Origin: Sergeia podlipaevii
Taxonomy: Eukaryota; Euglenozoa; Kinetoplastea; Trypanosomatida; Trypanosomatidae
DNA: 64,000 nt
Assembly (NCBI GenBank): GCA_030849805.1
Contig: JASANZ010002230.1
Span: 18,856-82,855, forward strand
Direction: 5' to 3'
Within the stretch, counting starts at the first letter, position 1; each line of letters opens with the position of its first letter. Below the pieces are notes generated by a model. That model ran no database searches, was not told the origin of the DNA, and worked only from the letters and a program-made list of their open reading frames with translations. The position numbers and the translations under genes were made by a program. Shown here one piece after another: positions 47,496-60,136 of this stretch.

Positions 47496-48373
47496 GATAA
47501 GGTCTCGCTCAATCTCTGACTGCGTGTGTGTTAGGGTAAGAGAACGAGAAAGTGTACGTGTGTTTGTACAAAGATGAACTAAAACGATTTCAACACAATA
47601 AATAAAAAAAGAGCAAACAAAATCAACGTAATACTTTTCCCTCTCCCTTGAATGTCAAATAGGCTTTGAAAAGGCACTAGCCTCTCCTCCTCGCGTTCAC
47701 TTGTGTTTGTTGCTAGTTTAATGCCTTGAGGTGAGTATCTAAAGAGAGAAAAGTACAATAATAACAAAAAAAGAGGCTCTTTTTTCCTTAAATAAAAGAA
47801 GTAAACTAGGCGTAGAGGGAACAAGTTCCTCTAACAATACTTCAGTAACAACATTATTTTTTAAAAAAAGAAAATGTATTTTATAAATGCAAAAGAAAAA
47901 ACGGTGAGAAAAAAGAAAAGCGATTAAAGAGTGTGCAGATTAGCAAACACTTAAAATTGCAAAAACTCACAAAGAAGCTGAAAAGCAAACTGACTGAGAA
48001 CAGTGATGAAAGTCCCTTGTCCTTTCCCTTCCGCCCTTCACTTATGGTATAAAAGTTTTTAAAATCTGTTGTTGGGATTCTTAAAACATAAGCGTTTTTA
48101 TCTGGCGATAGTATTCAATACTCGCAACTCTCGCAGGGATGAACAAATGCAATAATGCAACTACAAACTGATCCTCACCACAAATGAATTGTGATGAACT
48201 TACGCTGATAAACTGTAAAGACTCGAGACGAGAAAAAATAATAATAATAATAATAAATAAATAAATAAAATGTTATCCAATACGCTCGTTTTTTGATTGT
48301 TTTTTCCCTCAATCTTTCTTTCTTTCTTTCTTGTGACTGCCGCTAGCACAATACGCATTTTAAAGAAAAATGC
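47496..48373. other. Intergenic spacer
   Basis: Spacer between the helical-repeat gene and the cyclase-like gene, with an AAT array then TAAA units at 48237-48268. No gene seen. Confidence 0.6.
47520..47521 (-). promoter_or_regulatory. Likely SL trans-splice acceptor for the cyclase-like gene
   Basis: A coding-strand pyrimidine tract (CTTTCTCGTTCTCTTACCC) is followed by ACACACACGCAG; this AG leaves a 24-nt leader. Confidence 0.5.
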
Positions 48374-51300
48374 TCATAGCTTGGCGCCACTGCGTGATGC
48401 CTTTGAAATACGCTTCGCCTTGATGCTCTTCGAGGCCGTCTTCATCACACTCGACTTCTTCGCGGCTGCCTGCACGGACCGCGCCCCCTCCGTTATGCGT
48501 TCATCTACAGAAGCGGCGTCCTCAGCGGTAGAATCTATCGCTGTGTTCAGCTCCTCAATGGCAGTCTCAAAAGAGAAGGACGAGACCACGTCAGTCGCTG
48601 ACCTTGTAACAGTGTCAGCCGCAGCCGAATACCCGCGCTCCGTTAGCGCCGCTGATGAGAAAAGCGGTAGGCTGGGTAAGCGTGGGCGGCGCGGTTTCTT
48701 GTTCACTGCAGCCCCGATTCGATCTGACCACGAAGATGCCCTTGTCAGTCCTCCACTTGCAATAGTATTATCAAACATGTCATCCGGCGCAGGCGCAGCC
48801 GACAAGCTGGAGAAAAGTCCAGTGCGCTTCAACTCCGCCTTCAGCTCTGGCACCGCGACAACGGTATTAATGCACGCTCGCACGTAGTCCTCCAAGTGTG
48901 GCGTAAGTGCACGCTGCTGCTCTCCTCCCTCTTCCTTATTTCCTTGCTGCTGCCCCCACCCCTCCACGACGGTGGTCCATGCGATGTACTTCGCCTTGTG
49001 CTGGGGCAAAGTAGGAATGCACGCGGTGTGTAGGTCATGCAGAGCCACCAGCACCTCCGCCGCCGCGCAGCCATCAGAGATGCCCGTGTCAGACGCATTT
49101 CGAACGGAGCCTTCGGTGAGGTGTGCGGCAAAGGCGTCTGCGCCTACCGCAAGCAATGCCCATTCTCCGTCGCAGAGCGGTGTCCGTAGCTGCACCCGCG
49201 CTAGTGTAGTGATGGAGCGGTACAGCTGCAACCCCGCTACCGCTGGACGTACACTAGGTGAAGGTGCCGCTTTTGGCTCATAAGCGCTTGTTGAAACAAC
49301 GCTGCTCGCTACAGCAGCCGCACCAGCAAGGCGCAATGCACACAGCTTAAATGTTTCCTGAAGGACTGCGTCATCATTCAGCACGTGAGCAGAGGAGCCA
49401 GTCAGCGGTCCAGGCGACGAGTAAGCAGCAGCGCTGTCAACACCAAGGAGGGTTCCACGTGAAGTGCGACGCACTGCTTGAACACTGCGAACCACTTGTA
49501 GCATCGCGCTGACCACGCACACATACTGATCATCCGTCAGAGCAATAGCGACAGCTTTGGCATCTGAAGCCGGCCTGTGCACTGTCCTTGGCGCTGATTG
49601 AGCTACGATGGTGTCCTTAGTAGCGAGCAAAAAGTCTTCATGATAGCACGAGAGTGCCCTTAGCGAAGTCCACGTGCTGGTCATCTCCTGCGCCGTGAAG
49701 TCGCCAAGTACAAGGCAGGCTCGGTCGCACAGGGGAGCTGTCACCTCGCTGTGTCGTCCAATTTGTAGCTTCACCATGCTGTACAGCACTAGTGTGATAT
49801 CCCGCGCGCTAGCCTGCCCGCCTGCGATCCTCAGCCGCGCCAGGATCTGCTGAACAACACGTATAACGCCTTTGATAACAAAGGTAAAGACGTAGAGAAG
49901 CAGAGAGAGGTCGTGCACGCTGGCGTGGCCACGTGTGATGCTCGACGTACCCTCCAGCAAGTGCACTGCGGCAGCGGTGAAGAGGTCGATATTGCGGTAC
50001 CCCAGCACAGCAAGTGAGAAGAGATGCTCTGTCAGGTGGCTCGCTTCAAACGCAGCTAGGTTACCTTGCACATAGCTCACCACGCCGCCGATGAGCTGGC
50101 TGTCCCTCAGTCCGCTCCGCTGCATGGCCTCGAGCAGCAGACGCACCTCCTCCGGCGTCAAGTGCTTCTCCCACCCTCGGGTTTTGTTCGTCAGCGCACG
50201 GAATATAGACGGTAGTAGCTGCGCCTTCGCGCATGGCAGTCCTGCAAGACACGCCACAAGCTCCACCTGCGTCCGCCTCGATGTGTTAGCGGCAGCAATG
50301 GTGATGGCGGGCATGTACTGCGCCAAAACCTCGCGACCTCCGTAGGCCTGAAGCGCCATCATGCTGGTAGTGAGCTGCATCAACCGCTCCGAAGACTCAT
50401 TGGTGGAGATATCGTTCGACTGCCGCAGGTGTGTCGTAATTGCGCGATAAAATACTTCCGGCTGGATGTCTGTGGGCAGTACGTTGTGGGCCTCCTTGGC
50501 AATGACAAGCAGGCGGGAGTTAAAACTTCTAACCGCCTCCGCAGCAACAGCGTCCAAGACGGCGGTGATGATGACACCCGCGGAGTCGGCGAAGTACTTG
50601 CGGTCCCCAGCGTGTAGCATGGTAAAGATTGTGTGAATCATGTGAGCCAAATCTGCAGAGGCATTTCGAAAGCGTGTGTGTGCAGTTTGTTGCGTCACCA
50701 CCGTGCTACCTTTGCCGCCCTCGCCGGGAAAGTACACCTCAACCAGCCTCTCTGTGGCGGCATTCATGATGGTGACGTGCATGACACCTCGCTTCATGCA
50801 CTTGGTGAGTAGCTCCAGCAGCTCATGGCCATCCGCGCTCGCCAAGGTCCGAACAGCTGTCTCAGCAAATGCCAAGAGAGCAGGTGACTCTTGCTGATCA
50901 GACTTATTTACGGTGCAATAATCACCAACAGTCTCGCCGCTACCACTGTCTATGCGGGCAGTGTATCTGTGTGTCATAGACGACGATGGCGCTGACGCCG
51001 CCGCTTCCAGGCCGCTATCAAAACTATCAGACAGCCTCCCCGCGCTCATTGCCATGAGCGACATTACAGGCTGTCCCAAACTCTTGTAGTATTCGATCAC
51101 CAAGTTCAACTGCGCCGGCGTCATAAAAGCCGATGTAGCAGTAGTGGAAGAAGAGGGCGACAATGAAGAACCAAAAGTGGACGTGGCCGCCGTCTCGCTA
51201 CTCCCACTATGGGACACAATGAAGCTCTCCGCAGCGGCGAAGAAGTCTGAGTAATACGTGACCCTCTCCGCGTGCAGTATCTCAATCACACGTAGCAGCT

Positions 51301-52015
51301 GGCTGGCGCTAAAGTTATCCATGGTACGTACGCAGTGCTCCGCCAGTGTGGACCACACCTCCTCCTGGTGCACCCCCACACGCTGCAAGGCCTCCATGAG
51401 CATAACCATGTCCTCGCCGCCGCTCATGACGGTGCCACTATTCGTTTCGTTAAAAGCCAGTGCTGAGGTGCCCATAAGATGGGCAGTGCCGCCATTTCTT
51501 CTTCTCATTGGAACAGAGAAAGAAGAAGAGTCACTACCACGCAACACGTGGATGAGTAGTGGCAATACGGAGAGGGACGCCTCCTGCTGCCCCAGCGCAC
51601 AGCACGCAGCCAGCGTAGCGCAAAGCTCTCGGCTATTCATGTAGGGTAGTGAGTGTTGAGCAAGCAGGACAGCGTCCGTAGCGATTGCGCTCTTACCAAG
51701 CTCAAAGTACGCTAAGCACTCTAACAGCTGGCTGACTGCAGATGGGGCAGGAAGAAATTGATTTGCCGCCACTGGCAATGCACCACTGTTGAGACTCCCG
51801 CTGCTAGTGCAAGACCACGACTGGGAAGAGATGGCGACAGATGAAGAAGGTGATGATGATGGGAGGGAAGCATCAAATGCGGCTAAAGCAGGCTTCAAGT
51901 TAAGCCGCGACAATTTTCCCTTCAGAATGCGAGCAAGGGTCTGGTCTGGCATGGCGACGTGCACACGCCTGAGGTGATACAGGTCAAATATCACCCTGGA
52001 AAGTGCCGCGTTCAT
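48374..52015 (-). CDS. Large helical-repeat protein, probably mitochondrial
   Basis: 1,213 residues from the ATG at 52015. The N-terminus (MNAALSRVIFDLYHLRRVHVAMP) is Arg-containing and amphipathic, like a mitochondrial presequence. Much of the chain is built of about 35-40-residue helical pairs, for example MNSRELCATLAACCALGQQE, FSASQLLRVIEILHAERV, LTPAQLNLVIEYYKSLG-like, LTPEEVRLLLEAMQRSGL and FEASHLTEHLFSLAVLGYRN. This pattern resembles octotricopeptide/heptatricopeptide or FAST-kinase-type repeats used by organellar RNA-binding proteins. I see no clear RAP domain at the C-terminus, which is Lys/Ser/Ala-rich (KSIKAKRISKASRSGAKL). A role in mitochondrial RNA or ribosome biology is therefore an inference from repeat style and the leader. 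Confidence 0.7.
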   Translation of the reverse strand: MNAALSRVIFDLYHLRRVHVAMPDQTLARILKGKLSRLNLKPALAAFDASLPSSSPSSSVAISSQSWSCTSSGSLNSGALPVAANQFLPAPSAVSQLLECLAYFELGKSAIATDAVLLAQHSLPYMNSRELCATLAACCALGQQEASLSVLPLLIHVLRGSDSSSFSVPMRRRNGGTAHLMGTSALAFNETNSGTVMSGGEDMVMLMEALQRVGVHQEEVWSTLAEHCVRTMDNFSASQLLRVIEILHAERVTYYSDFFAAAESFIVSHSGSSETAATSTFGSSLSPSSSTTATSAFMTPAQLNLVIEYYKSLGQPVMSLMAMSAGRLSDSFDSGLEAAASAPSSSMTHRYTARIDSGSGETVGDYCTVNKSDQQESPALLAFAETAVRTLASADGHELLELLTKCMKRGVMHVTIMNAATERLVEVYFPGEGGKGSTVVTQQTAHTRFRNASADLAHMIHTIFTMLHAGDRKYFADSAGVIITAVLDAVAAEAVRSFNSRLLVIAKEAHNVLPTDIQPEVFYRAITTHLRQSNDISTNESSERLMQLTTSMMALQAYGGREVLAQYMPAITIAAANTSRRTQVELVACLAGLPCAKAQLLPSIFRALTNKTRGWEKHLTPEEVRLLLEAMQRSGLRDSQLIGGVVSYVQGNLAAFEASHLTEHLFSLAVLGYRNIDLFTAAAVHLLEGTSSITRGHASVHDLSLLLYVFTFVIKGVIRVVQQILARLRIAGGQASARDITLVLYSMVKLQIGRHSEVTAPLCDRACLVLGDFTAQEMTSTWTSLRALSCYHEDFLLATKDTIVAQSAPRTVHRPASDAKAVAIALTDDQYVCVVSAMLQVVRSVQAVRRTSRGTLLGVDSAAAYSSPGPLTGSSAHVLNDDAVLQETFKLCALRLAGAAAVASSVVSTSAYEPKAAPSPSVRPAVAGLQLYRSITTLARVQLRTPLCDGEWALLAVGADAFAAHLTEGSVRNASDTGISDGCAAAEVLVALHDLHTACIPTLPQHKAKYIAWTTVVEGWGQQQGNKEEGGEQQRALTPHLEDYVRACINTVVAVPELKAELKRTGLFSSLSAAPAPDDMFDNTIASGGLTRASSWSDRIGAAVNKKPRRPRLPSLPLFSSAALTERGYSAAADTVTRSATDVVSSFSFETAIEELNTAIDSTAEDAASVDERITEGARSVQAAAKKSSVMKTASKSIKAKRISKASRSGAKL

Positions 52016-52883
52016 GACTATTTCTTTTCTTTTGTTTTGGTGTCGCTTTAGATGATATTACTTCCTTTAAGCTTCGGTGATTAACAGTAAGATATGTGAT
52101 TGTGCGTGTCTAAATAATATTTTTTAAAAGAAGATAGCAAAGAAAAAAAGGACAGTGAAGCCTACGCAATGGCTTGAATTAGCCTCACTATACAAAGATT
52201 GCCAGGTTTCTGTAGTGTTCTGTGAAAAAGCACTCACACCAGCGGCAGTAACACCAGCGCAAAAAAAAAAAAAACAAGAGATAAAGAAAGAAATAGTACG
52301 TTAAAAAGGGAATATTCAAAAAAACACTTCATCTCTTCTATAAATAGACCCAACGCGTGTCACGCGACAGAAGTCAACCGCCTCCAGCTACAGTTGAAGT
52401 ACGGTCCAACCAATGTATGTGCATTCTCTCTTTTTCTTCATGTTATAAATACAATTGTCCGATTTTCCTTCTCCTAATATATATAAAAAGAGAAAAATAA
52501 AACCTCATCGACCACACTTCACCGCCACAGCAATACAACTGATCCAGCTGCCATTCCGTTATGTATCTAGATATATATGTGCTGAGAAGAAAAAAAAAAA
52601 AGGCAATGCTACAAAACATGTGACGTGGTAAAAGTGAATCACAATCACCATTCAGCAGGATAAATATGTTCAAGCACAATATCACAGGCGCAATCAAAAC
52701 AAATTGAGCACTACAAAGAAAAAGGCTGAAAAAAGTCGAAAGAAAAGTGCAGACGACACAAATATAGAGTAATATGTAGATAGCATAACTAAAAAAAAAA
52801 AAAATGTGAAAACGGAAAAAAAAAAACATGTGCTACTTCTCCGAGAATAAACTACTTACTTACCAACTACATTCGGTGCAGCT
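52016..52883. other. Intergenic spacer
   Basis: Spacer between the one-helix protein gene and the helical-repeat gene. A less AT-rich stretch at 52150-52260 has two direct copies of a nine-base CGCTGGTGT motif on the coding strand. No gene seen. Confidence 0.55.
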
Positions 52884-53231
52884 CTAGGCTGCTGCGCGCG
52901 GACCGCCAGCACTCCACGATGGTTGTGGCAGCTCGCCTTCCCTAAAGCTCTTCACCTGGTCAACAGACCACTGGCGAGCCTTGACCTTCTGAATCTCCAA
53001 GTTCGTTTTGGCCTCGTTCTTCTGCTCCTTGATGGAGCTTGCGGTCTGCTTGAGCCCCGTGCCAAGATCCACTCCGAAGAAGAGCATCACAAAGAAGAAC
53101 ATCGCCACACCGGACCATGGGATCATGCGGAAAGTACGCACAAAGATGCCGTCTGAATGATCCTCTCGGCGAAGGATCTCACGCTCCCAGCGCTGGATGT
53201 TGACAAAGTCACGAAACATACGAAACCCCAT
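52884..53231 (-). CDS. Small one-helix membrane protein, hypothetical
   Basis: 115 residues from the ATG at 53231; 26 upstream codons are open only with a TTG start. The chain begins with a basic, aromatic region (MGFRMFRDFVNIQRWEREIL), then one hydrophobic segment near residues 42-58 (IPWSGVAMFFFVMLFFGVD). It ends in a charged helix (SSIKEQKNEAKTNLEIQKVK) and a Pro/Ala tail. Composition is coding-like. The layout of a short basic N-terminus, one helix and a hydrophilic tail is common in small mitochondrial inner-membrane subunits, but I recognise no family and infer location only weakly. Confidence 0.65.
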   Translation of the reverse strand: MGFRMFRDFVNIQRWEREILRREDHSDGIFVRTFRMIPWSGVAMFFFVMLFFGVDLGTGLKQTASSIKEQKNEAKTNLEIQKVKARQWSVDQVKSFREGELPQPSWSAGGPRAAA

Positions 53232-54724
53232 TTTTTTTCTTTTTTCCTTCTGCCTTTGCTCCGAATGGTATGTGCAGTGCGTGAGTATGTAATGGGTGCT
53301 GCCTAGCAATGCTCCTTTTCACAAGAAAGCTGTGAATGATTTCCCTTCTTTCTTTAATGTGTGATTCCCTCCTTGTGTATGACTGTGCTAGTTTCGGTAA
53401 ATATATGTGTGTGTTCCTGCTCACAAGGAAGAGGAGTGGATTACGACAACAAATGATATGAAGTGCGCACAGGGTATATGTGTGCGTGTTTAAGGCCACT
53501 ACTTGAAAAAAAAAACGAGAAATATAAAGTGAAAGTATTGGAAAAAAAAAAAACGTAGGTGATGAAGTACCTAGTACAGCAATGTCATGTAACAAAGACA
53601 CCCGCACACACACAAAAGAAAAAAAAATACAGCAGAGAGCTAGATGCTCCATTGCTGACTATACAGCGCAGCATTACTGCTCGCCACAGATAACGTGGTC
53701 ACGCAAGAGGGTGGAGTATAGATATATGCGCACACTCACATGTCTACACCAAAGAGCCCCTCCCCCCTCTGCATGCTTCTTGATTGCCAACATATATATT
53801 TACGGATAAAATGAAAATTTTAAAAAGAGAGGCAGAAAAAAAAAAAAGAGAGTAGAGGAAAGCAGCAACAACACGCATCGTGCCCCATACTACTTCGACT
53901 AATACGATTAGAAATGTATTTCTCGCAGCTACACTCTATCGTCAAAGCTCCTATATAAAGACCTTGTCGCACATATTCTTTTTTTTTTCTCGACACCTTT
54001 CTTTCCCCACAAATCTCGTGCGTTCTCTCTTCACATCAAAGCACGCGAGCTAAATATAAGTGGCACACCACAAGCACATATATATATATAAAGTAAAACA
54101 ACAAAAAGAGCATATCAAAAAAAAAAAAGTGAGAAACATATGTATCTCCATACGGCTGACGCATGTCGTGAAGGAAGGAAGGAGGAATTGTATATTTGTG
54201 TTTCATCAGCTTACTCAACTATTTCTCTCCATCTTCCATCCCCTCCCCTTCTCACTCCCTCGACACCGCTGTTCCTGGGCAATTACTCCGTAAAAAGAAA
54301 AAAACTTCTGTACAAGAATCTAAAAAGATATGGAAAATACCAATCTACAAAAAAAATTCATATGCTACATATATATCTATATATGTATATCCTTTCTTCT
54401 CTGAAAGTTCCTACCCAGTGCCTCCCTGACAAAAGTGTATGTGTGTACGTGATTATTTTCTGGGTGTCCTAAAAAAAAAAACGGCAATTGACAACAGACG
54501 AACGTATAGCACAAAAATAATAATAAACCAGAGATCTCAGTGTAAAGGTGTAGATAAGAAGAAAACGGGCTAACAAATAAAAAAAAGTATATATATATAA
54601 GAAAAGAAAAAATGTAAAAGCCTAATTGAATCTCCGTACAAGGACAAAAAATAATTTTTTAAAAGAAATGATCCTTCCTCCCATGGCACCTTGACTACTC
54701 CGTAAATTCCTCTCTACATCTCGC

Positions 54725-54769
54725 GCAACGTATCCGTCTAGTTGCCTGCATAAAGCCCAGCCGCTGGGC
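54725..54769 (-). other. Two adjacent inverted repeats
   Basis: GCCCAG (54755-54760) pairs with CTGGGC (54764-54769) around a CCG loop, and GCAAC (54725-54729) pairs with GTTGC (54741-54745). The patch is clearly GC-richer than its surroundings. Confidence 0.5.
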
Positions 54770-55193
54770 AGTAATTTTATATCAGGAAGAACCAAAAGAA
54801 AGGGGGACACAGCATAAAGAAAACAAATAAAGAAAGGCATACATATATAGTGCAAAGTGTCCCATAAATCTAAGTATCTATCACACGTGATGAAAAAAAA
54901 AATGTATCCTAAAACGCTCCTAAATTGGGGTGAAAAGGAAAAAATAAACTGAAAGCCTCTCTATATGCCAAAAAAAAAAAAAAAATGTAAATGTGTGCGT
55001 GTGCGTGCGCATGCAAGCACGTATAGCTTTGCCGTATAAAGAAAAGTACTGCATGAAGACGTATCTAGGTATTTCACTTCAAACCCAGTAAAACTCCTCC
55101 AGAAAAAGACCGTGCAACAATATACAGCATAGAGAAGTTTGAAAAAAAAAACAGTTGAAAACTGCCAAAACCTTTTTTAAAAAAAAAAGAAAA

Positions 55194-55231
55194 GAGCTGT
55201 TCCATGAATAGCTCATTTCCCTAATGGGAAA
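55194..55231. other. Tandem short hairpins in the cyclin 3' region
   Basis: TTTCCC (55216-55221) and GGGAAA (55226-55231) flank a TAAT loop. Directly beside it GAGCT (55194-55198) pairs with AGCTC (55210-55214). They lie about 270 nt past the cyclin stop on the coding strand. Confidence 0.5.
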
Positions 55232-55498
55232 GAGACATGTACAAGCGCACTCGTGAATCTATGAGAAAGGTAACAGTTGCACTCATCATCTTCGTCGTCC
55301 CTGATCTTTCTTTCCTTTACTTTTCTTCGCAAAATGCGTGCAATGTGTCCCTAGGGCAATGACTGTAAGTGACGGCGTACTTCCTATCTACACGCGTGCC
55401 CACACAATACTTGGCTGGGGGAGTCCATCGCACACACACACACACACAAACGGGGAGAAAGAGAGAGAGTTGCATGAAAGAAAAAGAAGGACTCTCTC

Positions 55499-56755
55499 CT
55501 ACTGGTGAGGAAGTTCATTGGGCATCATCATCACCTTGGCAACTTCGCCGTAGCGAGAGCTCACGTACTTGCGGCGTACGGCCTGATATTTGGTCGTTGG
55601 CACGTAGTTCACATACTCCAGAATGACCTCAGCGCAGCCACGAAAGTCGCGCACCTCCGCCCTGCTGTAATGGCGCAGCGTCTCAGGCCATGCGCGAGTT
55701 GGCAGAGGCACGTCACAATGCCCGTACAAGCTAACCAGCGCGAGAAACACCGACGCACTTGCCACTTGCGAGGGGGTGAACTGCAGGCACTTGTAATCTA
55801 ACAGCGCATGTTCCATAAAGAAGCAGCTTGCGTGACGCAGAAGAGAGTGCTGCTGACGGCGCACCTCCTCAGTGGGGTTGGTGCCAAGCAGGTCCTCGCC
55901 ATCCAAAACAGTGAAAAGACGAGTTGCAAAGGGAAACGGGGTGGGTACTGTCAGGCGGAAGGAAAGTGCGGTGCAGATGTCACGCTCCATGTGAATGATT
56001 TCCTCGCGTGTGTAAGTGTTGGCGCTGATGTGCACACATTCCTTCACCTCCGGCGGCCATATCTCCTCGTACTTGGCAGCCAGCAGCATCGCGCTCACAC
56101 CAACTAACTGCAGCTGCCCACGTGGCACAAAAGTAGCAGCGTTGTGCTTTGTGTTATTGCACGATAAGTAGCGATCAATAATGTTAACAGCAAGATACAT
56201 GGTCTCTGGATGCAGCTTGAACTTAAGATGAACATCAATAAGCCAGTCAATCAAAATCATGCGCATCTTCTCGTTCACCTCTGGCTGGTAGCGCAGGTAG
56301 TGAGGAGAGGCATAGTAACGGTAAATCACGCTGGAGCTCTGGTTTGCGTCAGCCCCTTCATTAAACCGGCGCACCGCCTGGTACTCACGTTCATTCAGTT
56401 TATCTGCAATATCTCCAATGAGGTCAGAACAGTAGATCGGATCAGCAGCGTGGCGCGCATCCACCTTGGGACTGAAGCGCTGCTGCTGCTGCTGCTGGCC
56501 CACTGCTACGCCAAGTCTACCAGAGCCCGCGGCTGCGATGGTGCTATCCATACTGACGCTCGAAATAGATGACTGAGAGCTCATGAACGAGTAGCCACCA
56601 CGCTGGATCGCGCTAGCGCGGTAGCTGTTCTCCTGCGGCTGTGGGGGCGGTGGGGGCACATAGGTACCCGCTATAATGCGTGCGGCCTGACGGTGCTTGG
56701 TATCTCCAGGAATGGCGCTTGCCAAGTTGGACACCTCGCGGAGGGGCTGTGACAT
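55499..56755 (-). CDS. CYC6: Mitotic B-type cyclin (CYC6-like)
   Basis: 418 residues from the ATG at 56755. The N-terminal 100 residues are Ser/Pro/Gln-rich with a short polyglutamine tract; no clear destruction box is seen (a DTKHRQAARIIAG segment is present instead). The cyclin fold spans about residues 155-390: EVNEKMRMILIDWLIDVHLKFKL and ETMYLAVNIIDRYLS are the B-type cyclin box signature, with LVGVSAMLLAAKYEEIWPPE and ICTALSFRLTVPTPFPFATRL completing it. B-type cyclins activate a CRK kinase for mitosis; in T. brucei CYC6 with CRK3 does this. The neighbour upstream is dihydrolipoamide dehydrogenase, the same pair I recall from other trypanosomatids, which supports CYC6. Confidence 0.9.
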   Translation of the reverse strand: MSQPLREVSNLASAIPGDTKHRQAARIIAGTYVPPPPPQPQENSYRASAIQRGGYSFMSSQSSISSVSMDSTIAAAGSGRLGVAVGQQQQQQRFSPKVDARHAADPIYCSDLIGDIADKLNEREYQAVRRFNEGADANQSSSVIYRYYASPHYLRYQPEVNEKMRMILIDWLIDVHLKFKLHPETMYLAVNIIDRYLSCNNTKHNAATFVPRGQLQLVGVSAMLLAAKYEEIWPPEVKECVHISANTYTREEIIHMERDICTALSFRLTVPTPFPFATRLFTVLDGEDLLGTNPTEEVRRQQHSLLRHASCFFMEHALLDYKCLQFTPSQVASASVFLALVSLYGHCDVPLPTRAWPETLRHYSRAEVRDFRGCAEVILEYVNYVPTTKYQAVRRKYVSSRYGEVAKVMMMPNELPHQ

Positions 56756-56785
56756 TTTGATGCGATTGCTTTGATAAATGTGTGC

Positions 56786-56787
56786 CT
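56786..56787 (-). promoter_or_regulatory. Likely SL trans-splice acceptor for the cyclin gene
   Basis: A coding-strand tract CTCTTTTTTTTTTCTTTTT is followed by a TA-rich stretch and ACGAG; this AG leaves a 30-nt leader. Confidence 0.45.
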
Positions 56788-57796
56788 CGTAAAAATATAT
56801 ATTAAAAAGAAAAAAAAAAGAGAACCGAAAGGGAGAAATATATATATATATATGCGTGTAGAAGGGTGCAAGGAAGTTATCTAAAGGGTTGAATCTAAAG
56901 GAAAAGAAAGGTTAAAAAAAAAAAACACTTATTCTTTTTCTGCCAAAGCTACGTCCTATATATATATGTATATATACAATTTACTATAACTACAGACAAA
57001 ACTATCAAATTAAAAGAGAATTATTTTTTAAAAAAAGGGATAAAGTACAGTTCTCAGCGGCATTTCTTTTTCTTTTTTCTTTAAGGGAACGGAAGACCGC
57101 AGCACAAAAAAAAAAAGGCTCGTGAGTACCTCAGCTAGTAAAAGTGCTCTTTCCCTTTTGCATAACTTTTCCTCATGCCATAGAAGATACATCAAGGGTT
57201 GATATAAAAGCAAAAAAAAAGAGATAATAAAGAAAAGCTATCTTCAATATCTCTCCTTTTTATGTATGCCTCTTCATTTCTTTAATGGTCTGTCACCAAT
57301 ATTTATATCTCACTTCACTCCACCAGTAGCTTTGCATGAATGCTTTTGGATACGGTATAAGGGTCATAAAACAGAAACATAAATGGTAATAATAATAATA
57401 ATAAAGAACCTCGAGAGAAGAGAGCAACAGTCCTCGGCAAGACATATTTTTAAAAAAAAAAAAACTCCTAAAAAAAAAGAGACAAATGAAGAGAAAGCAA
57501 TGCCGTGGAGCATCGTACATCATGCAGCACTGTACTCCCTTCCAAAAGCCTTACACGTGTGCCTCGCTACTCGCACCTTCATCACTTCATCCATTCATAC
57601 ATATACTCCTAAGTGTAATGATAAAAAAAAAAAAGAACGAGCCGTACGTAAACATCCTCTCTCCCTCTTTCCAGAATCGCTCGATTCATATCACTGAGGG
57701 CACAAAAATATTGATCGTTTAACAAAAAAAATAACGAGTTAACGCAGATGATGCTCCTACTCTTGTATGTTAATGTATGTCACTGCCAATGAATTT

Positions 57797-57821
57797 GCTT
57801 GTCTATTATAAACAGACAAGC
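57797..57821. other. Inverted repeat, perfect 8-bp arms
   Basis: GCTTGTCT (57797-57804) and AGACAAGC (57814-57821) enclose a 9-nt AT-rich loop, about 420 nt past the dehydrogenase stop. Confidence 0.55.
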
Positions 57822-58080
57822 TCCTCATCCTTGAGTCATCCTCTCACACTGATTTAGCACAATATAAATATACTTTTTATATCCCTTTTGAATGTTGTGT
57901 TGTGTCGGTGCCTCATTGTCTCGTTCTCCTTTTGAGAGCTATTTTTTCGATCTAGCGACAGAGAGAGAGAGAGAGAGAGGGGGAAAAAAAAAAAGACGTG
58001 CGTGTGTGTTCGTTCTGCGGTGGAGATGCATGCACCTGTTGATGTGTAACTAGATCTTCACCTCATATCTTCCTTGTCAA

Positions 58081-58105
58081 TATATATATATATATATATA
58101 TATAT
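58081..58105. repeat. (TA)n microsatellite
   Basis: About twelve TA units in the 3' region of the dehydrogenase gene. Confidence 0.9.
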
Positions 58106-58240
58106 TAAGCTACGGCTTGGGGTTGCGGCGCATCATCGATGCGATAAATACAGTAGCACATCCATAGACACCGCTTCGCCGCCCACACACACATACATAT
58201 ATGCCTCTCTCTCCCTCGTCCTCTGGGCCAACTTGCCCGC

Positions 58241-60136
<1,896 letters not shown>

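Larger units (their letters stand above)
53232..55498. other. Long intergenic spacer downstream of the cyclin gene
   Basis: 2.3 kb, AT-rich with A-runs and TA-rich patches. Two things stand out: inverted repeats at 55194-55231 in the likely cyclin 3' UTR, and a GC-richer patch with two inverted repeats at 54725-54769. A 72-residue minus frame (54622-54840) overlaps the latter; I do not accept it as a gene. Confidence 0.6.
56756..58240. other. Intergenic spacer
   Basis: 1.5 kb between the dehydrogenase and cyclin genes, AT-rich. It contains an ATA array (57386-57403), a GA array (57957-57978), a TA array (58081-58105) and an 8-bp inverted repeat at 57797-57821. No gene seen. Confidence 0.6.

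Noticed and set aside
54665..54685. Coding-strand GGAAGGATCATT resembling the 3' end of small-subunit rRNA
   Set aside because: No other rRNA sequence nearby, and the flanks do not match; chance resemblance.
57822..57850. Plus-strand CTCATCC followed by GAGTCAT, resembling the conserved loop words of the structured units
   Set aside because: Wrong strand, no intervening hairpin and no P1 or P2 pairing; probably chance.
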